Positions 7,518 through 16,340 of a stretch of DNA of 64,000 nucleotides are shown piece by piece. Made by a program: the position numbers and the translations under genes. Under the pieces are notes generated by a model. That model made no database searches and was not told the DNA's origin. It saw only the letters and a list, made by a program, of their open reading frames with translations. Positions within the stretch are counted from its first letter, which is position 1, and each line of letters opens with the position of its first letter. Source of the stretch: CAZWCX01 sp964632945 (GTDB lineage Bacteria; Planctomycetota; MHYJ01; WSZJ01; CAZWCX01); assembly GCA_964632945.1 (NCBI GenBank), contig CAZWCX010000023.1:1-64000 (forward strand). The letters run 5' to 3'.

Positions 7518-9938
7518 TTGGGACATGGGCCGGGTTTCCCCCGCACGTCTGCCGCCGCGGTCGGGCGTGTCGAGTCTCCTTTCGGATCCGTTTCCGTGGA
7601 CCCGTCCGCCATCGTCAATCGGGAAGACGTCCTCCTGGGGAAACTCCTGGTTGACGCCGAGTTCCTCACGGCCGACCAACTCTACGATTGCGTCGAGTTG
7701 CAGAAGATGTATGGGGACGGGCGTCCGATCGGCCGGGTCTTCGTCGAGATGGGGTACGTCGCCGAGGAGGAACTGGACGCGGTCCTCGCGATCCAGGCCG
7801 AGTACCTCGAAGAACTCCAGCTGCACGGCTGGCGCGATTCGCTGCCGGAACCGGGGGTCGGGCGCGGGACGACGAAAAAGGGGGAGAAAGCGGGGAAGTC
7901 GCCGCGCGCAACGGAAGCGCGGGCCGGAACCGCGGCCCCGGGATCCGCCGGAGCCGGAAAGGCCGCCGCGAAGAAGCCGCCCGCCCGCGAGGCGGACGCC
8001 CCGGGCACCGCCGCGCTCCGGAAACCCCACGCGGGGCGCGCATCGGCGGCTCCGGAGGCTCCCCGGGCGGAACGCGAGACCGCTGCTCCCGACGCGCGCC
8101 ATAGAGCCAAGGCGGAGGAGACCCCGGCGCCCCGCAAGAAATCGGGGAAAAGAGACAAGCGTCGCAAGCCGAAGCGCGGCGATCCGGCCCGCGGCCTCGC
8201 GGCGGCATTCCCGGTCTCCGACCGGGACGAGACGCTGATCCCGGACGCCGAGGGGGACGTGACGCTGTTCCCCTACCCGGACCCCGACGATCGCGACACG
8301 GAAACGGAGGACTTGGACTACGCGGAGGCGGCGGCTGTGGTCGCCGATGCCCCGGTCGAGGAAGCCGAAGCCGCGCCTCCCGATCTGGACCCGGAGGACG
8401 GAGACGTCGAAGCCGACCCGGCGGGCGACGCCGCCCCGGCCGACCTGCCGGGACACTCCTCGATTTCCGGCTTCTACACCTACAAGGTCAAGGGCATCCG
8501 GGCCGCTCCGCTCGCGGGCGGACAGCGCGTCGATCTCGCCTCCGCAGGCGGGTGGTTCAGCTACCTGCTGGAGAAGGCGATCGCGGCCGCGGTGGTCGGC
8601 ATGGCCGTGGTGATGGTGCTGCTGGTGGTGCTGTTCATCCGGGACCGCTTCGCGGACGAACCGGAGAAGGTGGTCGTCGAGCCGCGCAAGGTCCGCCGCG
8701 CGGAACGCGATCCCGCCCGCCGGGATCCGCCCCGCAACCCGGTCGATCCGGGGCTCCCGGGAGAAACCGGGAAGTCCGATCCGGTGAACGCCGCTCCGCC
8801 GAGCGTGCTGCCGGCAGACGCGGAGCGCGGCGCCATCGCCGGGCGCGCCATTCGTCCCGACGGCGCCCCCCTTCCCGATCTCGCCGTCACCGTCACCGAT
8901 CCGGACGGTGGAGGACTCGCCGCCGTCACCGGCCCGGACGGCGCATTCCGCGTGGACCAATTGCCGCCGGGCACCTACACCGTCTCGGTGCAGTCGCCGC
9001 AGAACCTGGGACGCCTGCCCGACGGAGCGTACGGCGACCGCCACGTCGTCGTGGAAGCCGGCCGGACCGCACAAGTGGAGTTCGGCGCCCTCGGGATCGC
9101 CCGCGCGTCCATCTACGGCCTCGTGCTCGAGGAAGGTCGGGGCGTCGGCGGCGCCTACGTGACTCTGGTCTTCCTCGGCGCCACCGGCGAAACCGGACCC
9201 GGCGGCGAAGGGATCGACACCAAGAGCCTGGCCACGGACACCCGCGGCGAATATCGCTTCGAGGACCTCGCCCCCGGCTCCTACACGCTGCTCGCCACCC
9301 ACCCGAACGACCCTTCGCGCGTCGCGAGGGCGCTGATGGAATTGCCCGAGGGGGGGGACCGGCGGAAGGACCTTCCGTTCTCCAGTCTGGTCCTGCGCGG
9401 TCGCGTGATCGACGGCCGGAACTCCGCCCCGCTGCCGGGGGTATCCGTGTTCCTGCAACGCGACGATCCCTCCAACGATCCGTCCCGGATGCTGGAAGCC
9501 CTGGTCTCGCTGCAGGTGATGAGCACCTTCACCGACGAGAACGGCGGCTTCGACTTCGCCAGCCTGGAACCCGGCACCTACGTCGTGGTCGGCAGCCTGG
9601 AAGGGTACGCCACGCGGGCGCTTCCGCGCCTCACACTCGGGGATACCGCCGGGGTACAGGAAGTGGTCGTCGAGATGGAGCAGGGCGGCGCGGTTCTCGA
9701 GGGGACGGTGAAGAAAAAGTCCGGCTCGATCCCCCCGAATACGTATGTTGCGATCCGCGATGCCGCGGACAACGTGATTTCGCTGCGACGGGTGGACCGA
9801 AACGGGGAGTTCGAGGTGGACGGTCTGGCCCCCGGCGCGTATCGCGCGGTGATCTTCTCCGAAGGCCAGAGCGGGCAGGTGCGATTCTTCACCGTGGCGG
9901 CCCGCGGCGTGATGAGCCAGGAATTCGAGATCCCCTGA
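7518..9938 (+). CDS. Membrane protein: MshEN-like N-terminal module, one TM helix, four CnaB-like domains
   Basis: 806 residues from the ATG at 7518. A GTG at 7596 (VDPSAIVNRED) is an equally plausible start, because homology to the kinases begins there. Residues about 27-105 form two helical repeats (DVLLGKLLVDAEFLTADQL..., then GRVFVEMGYVAEEELDAVL) like GspE/MshEN N-domains. A charged Ala/Pro/Lys linker extends to about 330, and a membrane helix lies near 350-372. Four carboxypeptidase-regulatory/CnaB-type beta domains follow, each with a G(A/S)-x-x-G start and a PGxY box (PPGTYTV, APGSYTL, EPGTYVV, APGAYRA). Likely a cell-envelope protein with an exported C-terminus. It ends 12 bp before glgA. 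Confidence 0.8.
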   Translation: MGHGPGFPRTSAAAVGRVESPFGSVSVDPSAIVNREDVLLGKLLVDAEFLTADQLYDCVELQKMYGDGRPIGRVFVEMGYVAEEELDAVLAIQAEYLEELQLHGWRDSLPEPGVGRGTTKKGEKAGKSPRATEARAGTAAPGSAGAGKAAAKKPPAREADAPGTAALRKPHAGRASAAPEAPRAERETAAPDARHRAKAEETPAPRKKSGKRDKRRKPKRGDPARGLAAAFPVSDRDETLIPDAEGDVTLFPYPDPDDRDTETEDLDYAEAAAVVADAPVEEAEAAPPDLDPEDGDVEADPAGDAAPADLPGHSSISGFYTYKVKGIRAAPLAGGQRVDLASAGGWFSYLLEKAIAAAVVGMAVVMVLLVVLFIRDRFADEPEKVVVEPRKVRRAERDPARRDPPRNPVDPGLPGETGKSDPVNAAPPSVLPADAERGAIAGRAIRPDGAPLPDLAVTVTDPDGGGLAAVTGPDGAFRVDQLPPGTYTVSVQSPQNLGRLPDGAYGDRHVVVEAGRTAQVEFGALGIARASIYGLVLEEGRGVGGAYVTLVFLGATGETGPGGEGIDTKSLATDTRGEYRFEDLAPGSYTLLATHPNDPSRVARALMELPEGGDRRKDLPFSSLVLRGRVIDGRNSAPLPGVSVFLQRDDPSNDPSRMLEALVSLQVMSTFTDENGGFDFASLEPGTYVVVGSLEGYATRALPRLTLGDTAGVQEVVVEMEQGGAVLEGTVKKKSGSIPPNTYVAIRDAADNVISLRRVDRNGEFEVDGLAPGAYRAVIFSEGQSGQVRFFTVAARGVMSQEFEIP

Positions 9939-9950
9939 GCGGCGGCGACC

Positions 9951-11414
9951 ATGCGAATCCTGCACGTGGCTCCTGAGGTCTCCCCGTTCGCCGGGACCGG
10001 CGGGCTGGGGGAGGTCGCCGGCACTCTCCCGCGCGCGCTGGCGGAAATCGGACAGGACGTATCGGTCCTGATGCCGCTTTACCGATCCGCCCGTGCCCGC
10101 GCCGGGTCGCTCCATCCGACCGGCATCACGCTGCGGGTGCCGATCGGCGACCGCGTGATCGACGCTCCCCTGCACCGCACGACGCTGCCGGAGTGCGCCG
10201 TCCCGCTCTACCTGGTCGAACACGACCCCTACTTCAATCGGGAAGCCCTGTACGGGACCAGCGACGGGGACTACCGGGACAATGCCGAGCGGTTCATCTT
10301 CCTCGCGCGCGCCGCCATGGAGGCCGCCGAGGCCCTGGAAACGAATTGGGATGTCGTCCACGCGCACGACTGGCAGACCGCCCTCGTGCCGGTCTACCTC
10401 AAGACCCTCTACGCCGGGCGTCCCGCCTTCCGCGGCGCGCGCAGCCTGCTTACGATCCACAACCTCGCCTTCCAGGGAGTGTTCTGGCACTGGGACATGA
10501 AGCTGACGCACCTCGACTGGTCGCTGTTCAACTGGCGGCAGCTCGAGTTCTACGGCAAGCTCAACTTCCTCAAGGGGGGAATCGTCTTCGCCGACGCGGT
10601 CTCGACCGTGAGCCCTCGGTATGCCCGAGAGATCCAAACGTCGGAGCACGGCTGCGGACTCGAAGGCGTCCTGCAGGAGCGGACCGCGGACCTGTTCGGG
10701 ATCCTGAACGGGATCGATCCGCGCCAATGGGATCCGGCGGCCGATCCCTTGATCCCGGCGCCGTACACGGCCTCCGACCTGTCCGGCAAGGCGGTCTGCA
10801 AGCGCGCGTTGCAGCGGTCGTTCGGCCTGACGGAGTCGGCGGACGTGCCCGTCCTCGGCATGGTCACGCGCCTGACGGAACAGAAGGGGATCGACCTGGT
10901 CGAACGGACGCTGCCCGACCTGATGCGCCGGGACCTGCAGATGGTGGTGCTCGGCTCGGGGGAGGAGCGCTACCAGCGCCTGTTCGAGGAAGCGGCCCGC
11001 AAGCACAAGGGACGGCTGGGGGCGCGCCTGGTCTTCGACCCGAAGCGCGCGCACGAGATCGAGGCCGGGGCGGACGTCTTCCTCATGCCGTCGCGCTTCG
11101 AACCGTGCGGGCTGAACCAGATCTACAGCCTGCGTTACGGGACGCTCCCGGTGGTGCGGGAGACCGGGGGGCTCGCCGACACGGTGACGGACGCGACGCC
11201 GGAGGCGATCGAGGCGGGGAAAGCGACCGGATTCGTCTTCGGCCCCTACGCGCCGCACGCCTTCCTGAGCGCGGTCGATCGAGCCCTCGACGCGTATGCC
11301 GATCCGGATTTGTGGCGCGGACTGCAACGGACCGCCATGGCGCAGGACTTCACCTGGCGTCGCAGCGCGGGCGACTACGCCCGGCTCTACCAGAGTCTTG
11401 GGGGGCGCCGCTAG
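9951..11414 (+). CDS. glgA: Glycogen (starch) synthase, GT5
   Basis: 487 residues, the usual GlgA length. It transfers glucose from a nucleotide sugar (ADP-glucose in the family) to alpha-1,4-glucan. The N-terminal Rossmann domain begins MRILHVAPEVSPFAGTGGLG. The C-terminal GT-B domain holds MVTRLTEQKGIDL and the donor-site block PSRFEPCGLNQIYSLRYGTLP. The residue equivalent to E. coli Lys15 of the KTGGL motif is Gly15 here. It lies 12 bp after the CnaB-domain gene and upstream of DUF4912 and the GH57 branching enzyme, so glycogen synthesis is a well-supported context. Confidence 0.94.
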   Translation: MRILHVAPEVSPFAGTGGLGEVAGTLPRALAEIGQDVSVLMPLYRSARARAGSLHPTGITLRVPIGDRVIDAPLHRTTLPECAVPLYLVEHDPYFNREALYGTSDGDYRDNAERFIFLARAAMEAAEALETNWDVVHAHDWQTALVPVYLKTLYAGRPAFRGARSLLTIHNLAFQGVFWHWDMKLTHLDWSLFNWRQLEFYGKLNFLKGGIVFADAVSTVSPRYAREIQTSEHGCGLEGVLQERTADLFGILNGIDPRQWDPAADPLIPAPYTASDLSGKAVCKRALQRSFGLTESADVPVLGMVTRLTEQKGIDLVERTLPDLMRRDLQMVVLGSGEERYQRLFEEAARKHKGRLGARLVFDPKRAHEIEAGADVFLMPSRFEPCGLNQIYSLRYGTLPVVRETGGLADTVTDATPEAIEAGKATGFVFGPYAPHAFLSAVDRALDAYADPDLWRGLQRTAMAQDFTWRRSAGDYARLYQSLGGRR

Positions 11415-11549
11415 ATCCGAACTTTCCCTTGCACGGCCGAGTCGGATGGCGCATCATCCGCTAGCCGCGCGGTTGGGAAAGCCCGTTCCGCGGCGGCGGT
11501 ATCGGCCACCCACGCGAGGCGGCTCTCCTGCCCGCCTGCATCCTTGCCC

Positions 11550-12083
11550 ATGAATTCCGACCTTCCGGACGCGCTCGAGAGCCTGCGCACACCCGATCCG
11601 ATCCCCCGCCCCGCCGGTCCGACCGTCTGGTTCGATCGGGGCCCGGCGCTCCCCGCGGGCTACGGCATCGATCGGCTGGTGGCGCTCGTCCGCGATCCCC
11701 GCACGGTGTTGTTCTATTGGATGCTCGACGGCGCGGGGTGGCGCGAGGCCGCGGCGCAGGCCGGAGGGGCGCTCGCGCCGGTCCTGCGGGTCATCGACCT
11801 CGATTCCGGAACGACCCGCGACGTCCCCATTCTTTTGGGCGCGCGCAGCACCTACCTCGAGATCGCGGCGGGCACGCGTTTTCTCGGCGAGATTGGGTAC
11901 TATGATGCCGCCGGCGCGTGGCGCGCCGTCCTCCGATCGGAGCCGGCCGAGTCTCCTCCCGCCCTCCCGTCGGCGACCACCGACCCCGCGTGGTCGGTCG
12001 CCCCGGAGGAATTCGCGAACATGCTCGCGCTCCTCGGTCCGTCCCGCAGTCCCTATCCCCCGGGGGAGGCGCGGACGCCATGA
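11550..12083 (+). CDS. DUF4912 domain protein
   Basis: 177 residues from the ATG at 11550 (MNSDLPDALE). The central region (YGIDRLVALVRDPRTVLFYW, ..., FLGEIGYYDAAGAWRAVLRS) matches DUF4912, a beta-sandwich-like domain that often sits beside GH57 enzymes. Its stop overlaps the GH57 start as ATGA (12080-12083). Biochemical role unknown; context suggests a regulator or carbohydrate-binding accessory in glycogen metabolism. Confidence 0.8.
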   Translation: MNSDLPDALESLRTPDPIPRPAGPTVWFDRGPALPAGYGIDRLVALVRDPRTVLFYWMLDGAGWREAAAQAGGALAPVLRVIDLDSGTTRDVPILLGARSTYLEIAAGTRFLGEIGYYDAAGAWRAVLRSEPAESPPALPSATTDPAWSVAPEEFANMLALLGPSRSPYPPGEARTP

Positions 12084-13681
12084 ACCGGACCCCCAAGGCC
12101 TACCTCTGCCTCGTCCTTCATGCGCACCTCCCGTTCGTGCGCCATCCGGAGCACGCCCGCTTCCTCGAGGAAGACTGGCTGTTCGAGGCGATTTCCGAGA
12201 CCTATCTCCCGCTCCTCCGATTGCTCGAAGGCTGGAGCCGCGACGGCGTGGAGTACCGGCTCACCCTGACGCTCTCCCCGACGTTGTGCGAGATGCTCGC
12301 CGATCCGCTCCTGCAGGACCGGTACACGGCGCACGTGGAGCGTCTCGTCCGCTTGAGCGAGGCGGAAGTCGAGCGCCTGCGCGGGCAGGGTCCGCTCGAG
12401 GACACCGCGCGAATGTACCTGGATCACTTCCGCGATGCGCGCGAGCGGTTCGGGGAGACCTGCAAGCGCGACCTGGTATCCGCGTTCGCGGCCCACCAGC
12501 GCACGGGACGGCTCGAAGTGCTGACCTGTGCGGCCACCCATGCGCTGCTGCCGCTGGTGCTCAAGCCGGAGTCCCGGCGCGCGCAGATCCGGGTCGCCGT
12601 GGAGAACTATCGCCGCCACTTCGGCGTCTCGCCGCGAGGACTGTGGCTGCCGGAATGCGGCTATGCCCCGGGGCTGGAACACGAGGTGAAGCGCGCGGGG
12701 CTCGAGTACTTCTTCCTCGACACGCACGGGGTCCTGCTCGGCACGCCCCGGCCCCGGTTCGGCCCGTTCGCCCCGATCGAGTGTCCGGGCGGGGTGGCCG
12801 CGTTCGCGCGCGACGTGGAGTCCTCCCGGCAGGTCTGGTCCGCGGGCGAGGGGTATCCCGGCGACCCGTACTACCGCGAGTTCTATCGCGACCTCGGCTA
12901 CGACGCCCCGCTCGAGCACCTGCTGCCGTACCTGCATCCCGACGGGGTCCGGCGCAACGTCGGCATCAAGTACCACCGGATCACCGGATCGGTCGGGCTG
13001 CACGACAAGCAGCCGTACGAACCGGCCAAGGCACGCGCCCGCGCGGAGGAGCACGCGCGCCACTTCGCCTCCGAGCGGGGCCGCCAGGCGCACGCGCTGC
13101 GGGAGCGGCTGGGGACGCCGCCGACGCTCGTCGCCCCGTACGATGCCGAGCTCTTCGGCCACTGGTGGTTCGAAGGCCCGCTCTTCCTCGATCGGGTGGT
13201 GCGAACCCTCGCCGCCCGTCCGGACGTCCGCCTGGCCACCGCGCGGGAGTGCCTCGCGCGCACGGCGCACCTGCAGCCGGTGCAACCGAGCCTGTCCACC
13301 TGGGGCCGCGGCGGGTACCATGAGATGTGGTTGAACGGCGCCAACGACTGGGTCTACCCGCACCTCCACCACTGCGAGGAGAGGATGGTCGAGTTGGCCA
13401 CCCGATTCCGTGAACCCGGCACCATCGCCTGGCGCGCGCTCAACCAGGCCGCGCGCGAGCTCCTCCTCGCGCAGAGCAGCGACTGGCCGTTCATCCTTTC
13501 CTCCGGAACGGCGGTCCCCTACGCGGAGAAGCGGTTCCGTTCCCACGTGACCCGGTTCCTCCGGCTCGACCAGGCCCTCCACGACGGACGCCTGGACACG
13601 GACCTGCTGGGGGAGATGGAGAACCAGGACAATCTCTTTGCCGAGCTCGACTATTCCGTCTTTCGGGGCGAGGTCGGATGA
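12080..13681 (+). CDS. GH57 1,4-alpha-glucan branching enzyme
   Basis: 533 residues, typical of GH57 branching enzymes with a C-terminal DUF1957 domain. All five GH57 regions are visible: HAHLPFVRHPE (14-24), the CAATHALLPL block (150-159), WLPECGYAPG with nucleophile E192, PYDAELFGHWW with acid D355, and WGRGGYHEMWLNGANDW (408-424). It forms alpha-1,6 branches in glycogen. The start overlaps the upstream stop by 4 bp and its own stop overlaps the RimK-like gene by 4 bp, so the block is translationally coupled. Confidence 0.94.
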   Translation: MNRTPKAYLCLVLHAHLPFVRHPEHARFLEEDWLFEAISETYLPLLRLLEGWSRDGVEYRLTLTLSPTLCEMLADPLLQDRYTAHVERLVRLSEAEVERLRGQGPLEDTARMYLDHFRDARERFGETCKRDLVSAFAAHQRTGRLEVLTCAATHALLPLVLKPESRRAQIRVAVENYRRHFGVSPRGLWLPECGYAPGLEHEVKRAGLEYFFLDTHGVLLGTPRPRFGPFAPIECPGGVAAFARDVESSRQVWSAGEGYPGDPYYREFYRDLGYDAPLEHLLPYLHPDGVRRNVGIKYHRITGSVGLHDKQPYEPAKARARAEEHARHFASERGRQAHALRERLGTPPTLVAPYDAELFGHWWFEGPLFLDRVVRTLAARPDVRLATARECLARTAHLQPVQPSLSTWGRGGYHEMWLNGANDWVYPHLHHCEERMVELATRFREPGTIAWRALNQAARELLLAQSSDWPFILSSGTAVPYAEKRFRSHVTRFLRLDQALHDGRLDTDLLGEMENQDNLFAELDYSVFRGEVG

Positions 13682-14613
13682 AGATCGTCATCCTCTCCCG
13701 GCGGCCGTCCCTGTATTCGACGCGTCGCCTGCGCAACGCCGTGCGCGAACTCGGCCACGAGCCGCAGATCGTCGATCCGATGCGCTGCGTCCTTCTCCTC
13801 GAAGGGGACGTCGCGCGCATCGAGCACGAGGGGCGCGAGATCCGGGACGTCGGCGCGGTAATCCCCCGCATCGGCTCCTACGCCGTCGAGTACGGGATCT
13901 CGGTGACCCGGCACTTCCGGATCAAGGGCGTGACCTGCCTCAACGATCCGGATGCCATCGCCACCGCGAAGAACAAGCTCGCCTGCCAACAGCGCCTGAT
14001 GGAACGGCGGATCCCGACGCCGGAGTCCGCGCTCCTGCGCTTTCCCGGCCACATCCGCCGCGTCGTGCAACGGCTCGGCGGTCCGCCGGTGGTGCTCAAG
14101 CTCCTGCGCGGATCGCAGGGCGCGGGCGTGATCATGGGGGAAAGCGTGGGCGCGGTGGAGTCGACACTCGACACGCTCTGGACCATGGGGGAAGACCTCA
14201 TGATCCAGCGCTTCGTCACCGAGGCCCGGGGGCGCGACCTGCGCGCCTTCGTGGTCGGCGGCCAGGTGGTCGCGACGATGCGGCGCACGGCGCGCGAAGG
14301 GGACTTTCGCTCCAACATTCACCGCGGCGGCGTGGGCGAAGAAGCGACCCCAAGCCCCGAGCAGCAGCGCATCGCCTTGGAGGCCGCCGCCGCCCTCGGA
14401 CTGCGGGTCTGCGGCGTCGATCTGCTGGAAAGCGATCACGGCCCCCTGGTTCTGGAAGTGAACGCCTCCCCGGGATTCCAGGCGCTCGAGGCGGCCACCG
14501 GCGTCGACTGCGCCCGCGCGATCGTCGAGGAGACGCTCCGCTGCGCCGGAGCGCCGCTGCCGTCGATTTCCGGACCGGCCACCGTCGCGCCGCCGCGGCG
14601 CCTGAAGGCGTGA
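13678..14613 (+). CDS. RimK-family ATP-grasp ligase
   Basis: 311 residues with ATG at 13678 inside the GH57 stop (ATGA). The N-terminal Rossmann-like domain is followed by an ATP-grasp fold: PPVVLKLLRGSQGAGVI carries the ATP-binding Lys and Gly-rich loop, RDLRAFVVGG is the next strand, and GVDLLES...LVLEVNASPGFQ supplies the Mg2+-binding Glu and Asn. RimK ligases add glutamate to protein C-termini or make related amide bonds. The substrate here is unknown, and the coupling to glycogen genes is unusual. Confidence 0.88.
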   Translation: MKIVILSRRPSLYSTRRLRNAVRELGHEPQIVDPMRCVLLLEGDVARIEHEGREIRDVGAVIPRIGSYAVEYGISVTRHFRIKGVTCLNDPDAIATAKNKLACQQRLMERRIPTPESALLRFPGHIRRVVQRLGGPPVVLKLLRGSQGAGVIMGESVGAVESTLDTLWTMGEDLMIQRFVTEARGRDLRAFVVGGQVVATMRRTAREGDFRSNIHRGGVGEEATPSPEQQRIALEAAAALGLRVCGVDLLESDHGPLVLEVNASPGFQALEAATGVDCARAIVEETLRCAGAPLPSISGPATVAPPRRLKA

Positions 14614-14764
14614 TTCTTCGCGCGCCGCCGCCCGACCGGCGCGGGCGAACGGCGCCTCCCCGTCGTCCTCGCGCCGGGACCCCGGAGGAAACCTGGTTCT
14701 GCGCCCCGGCCGACAGGCCGGACCCCGCGCCGCACGTCGGCTTCATCGCGACGGAGGATCGAGA

Positions 14765-16156
14765 ATGAAGATCAGTTTCCACGGCGCCGTTCGGACCGTC
14801 ACCGGTTCCCAGCACCTGCTGCAACTGAACGGGAAGAAGGTACTCCTCGACTGCGGTCTCTACCAGGGACGACGATCCGACGCCAATCGCCGCAATTCGA
14901 AGTTTGCCTTCGAGCCCAAGGAAATCGACTGCGTCGTCCTCTCCCACGCGCACATGGACCACGCCGGAAACCTCCCGACCCTGGTCAAGCGAGGCTTCCG
15001 CGGCAACATCTTCTGCACCCCCGCCACCCGCTCCCTGTGCAGCCTCATGCTCCTCGACAGCGCCCACATCCAACTGAAGGACGCCGAGTTCCTGAACAAG
15101 CGCCGCAAGGAGGGAGAGCCGCCCATCGAGGCCCTTTACGGGGTCCCCGACGTCCAGCAGACCCTCAAGCAGATGATCGCCATTCCGTACGGCCGCCCCA
15201 TGATCGTCGCCCAGGGCGTCACCGTCACCTTCCGTGACGCCGGTCACATTCTCGGCTCCGCCTCCGTCACCCTCGACCTCGAGGAGAACGGGAAACGGAA
15301 GCGCGTCGGATTCTCCGGCGACATCGGCCGGCGGGAGTTTCCGGTCCTGCGCGATCCCGACCCCATGGAGGGCCTGGACGTCCTCATTTGCGAGTCCACC
15401 TACGGCGACCGGCTCCATCGCCCGGACAGCGAGGCGGAAGACGCGCTCGCCGACATCGTCCGGCGGGTGCACAAGCGCGGCGGCGCCATCGTCATGCCCG
15501 CCTTCGCGGTTGGACGCACCCAGACGGTCGTCTACCATCTGCACAAGCTCTTCCTGGCCAACCAGCTGCCCAAGATCCCCATCTTCGTCGACAGTCCGCT
15601 CGCGGTGAACGTGACCGCGGTCTTCCGACTTCACCCGGACTGCTACGATGAAGAGACGCTGGCGCTGGTCAACGACGACCGGGACCCGTTCGGCTTCGCC
15701 ATGCTCCGCTACACCCAGTCGGTCGAGGAGTCGAAGCGCCTCAACGACCTCGACGAACCGGCCCTGATCATCTCCGCCTCCGGCATGTGCGAGGCGGGAC
15801 GGGTCCTCCACCACCTGCGGAACCGGATCCACGATCCGAAGAACCTGGTCCTGCTCGCCGGCTTCCAGGCCGAGCACACGCTGGGGCGACGGTTGCAGGA
15901 AGGGGCCAAGGTCGCCAAGATCTACGGCCAGGAAGTGACGGTGAAGGCGGAGGTCGACACGCTGCAGGGCATGAGCGCGCACGCCGATCGGGACGGGTTG
16001 ACGGCGTACGCCCTCGCGACGCACGCGTCGCGGCCGCCGAAGACCTTCCTCGTCCACGGCGAGGAGAAGGTCTGCCTCGCCTTCGAGCAGCACCTTCGCG
16101 GCAAGGGCTTCCCCTCGGTCACGGTCCCGGAGGAAGGGACGGTCTACGACCTCTAG
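14765..16156 (+). CDS. Metallo-beta-lactamase/beta-CASP RNA-processing exonuclease-like protein
   Basis: 463 residues, the size of the YSH1/CPSF-73-like bacterial family. The MBL signature SHAHMDH (60-66) binds two zincs, with GDIG and the later DAGHILGS as further motifs. The beta-CASP part has STYGDR (motif A), PAFAVGRTQ, FVDSPLAV, SASGMCEAGR and the closing HVHGEE-like LVHGEEK. Likely an RNA endo/exonuclease. It starts after a 151-bp gap from the RimK-like gene in which I see no gene. It converges on comEC. Confidence 0.9.
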   Translation: MKISFHGAVRTVTGSQHLLQLNGKKVLLDCGLYQGRRSDANRRNSKFAFEPKEIDCVVLSHAHMDHAGNLPTLVKRGFRGNIFCTPATRSLCSLMLLDSAHIQLKDAEFLNKRRKEGEPPIEALYGVPDVQQTLKQMIAIPYGRPMIVAQGVTVTFRDAGHILGSASVTLDLEENGKRKRVGFSGDIGRREFPVLRDPDPMEGLDVLICESTYGDRLHRPDSEAEDALADIVRRVHKRGGAIVMPAFAVGRTQTVVYHLHKLFLANQLPKIPIFVDSPLAVNVTAVFRLHPDCYDEETLALVNDDRDPFGFAMLRYTQSVEESKRLNDLDEPALIISASGMCEAGRVLHHLRNRIHDPKNLVLLAGFQAEHTLGRRLQEGAKVAKIYGQEVTVKAEVDTLQGMSAHADRDGLTAYALATHASRPPKTFLVHGEEKVCLAFEQHLRGKGFPSVTVPEEGTVYDL

Positions 16157-16291
16157 CCCGACGCTCGCTGGAGCCGCCGCCGCGGCTTCGTGATGAATCC
16201 GCCCGCCGACCACCGGGCGGCGTTCGCAGCCGGGCCGGCGAGGCGACCGGAGTGCGACACTCCGGGTCGCGCGCTGGGCGAGGCCGTCCAG

Positions 16292-16320
16292 CTCCGTCCG
16301 GCCCCACAGGCCGGGCGGAG
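16292..16320. terminator. 12-bp hairpin between convergent genes
   Basis: CTCCGTCCGGCC (16292-16303) pairs with GGCCGGGCGGAG (16309-16320) over 12 bp with one G-U pair and a CCACA loop. A second 7-bp hairpin lies at 16199-16220. Together they fill the gap between the MBL gene and comEC and probably terminate both. Confidence 0.6.
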
Positions 16321-16340
16321 ACGGATCGTTCGCGAACGAC

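Noticed and set aside
7461..11327. A 1288-codon minus-strand frame opposite the CnaB and glgA genes
   Set aside because: No recognisable domain; the plus-strand genes have clear motifs and coupled starts.
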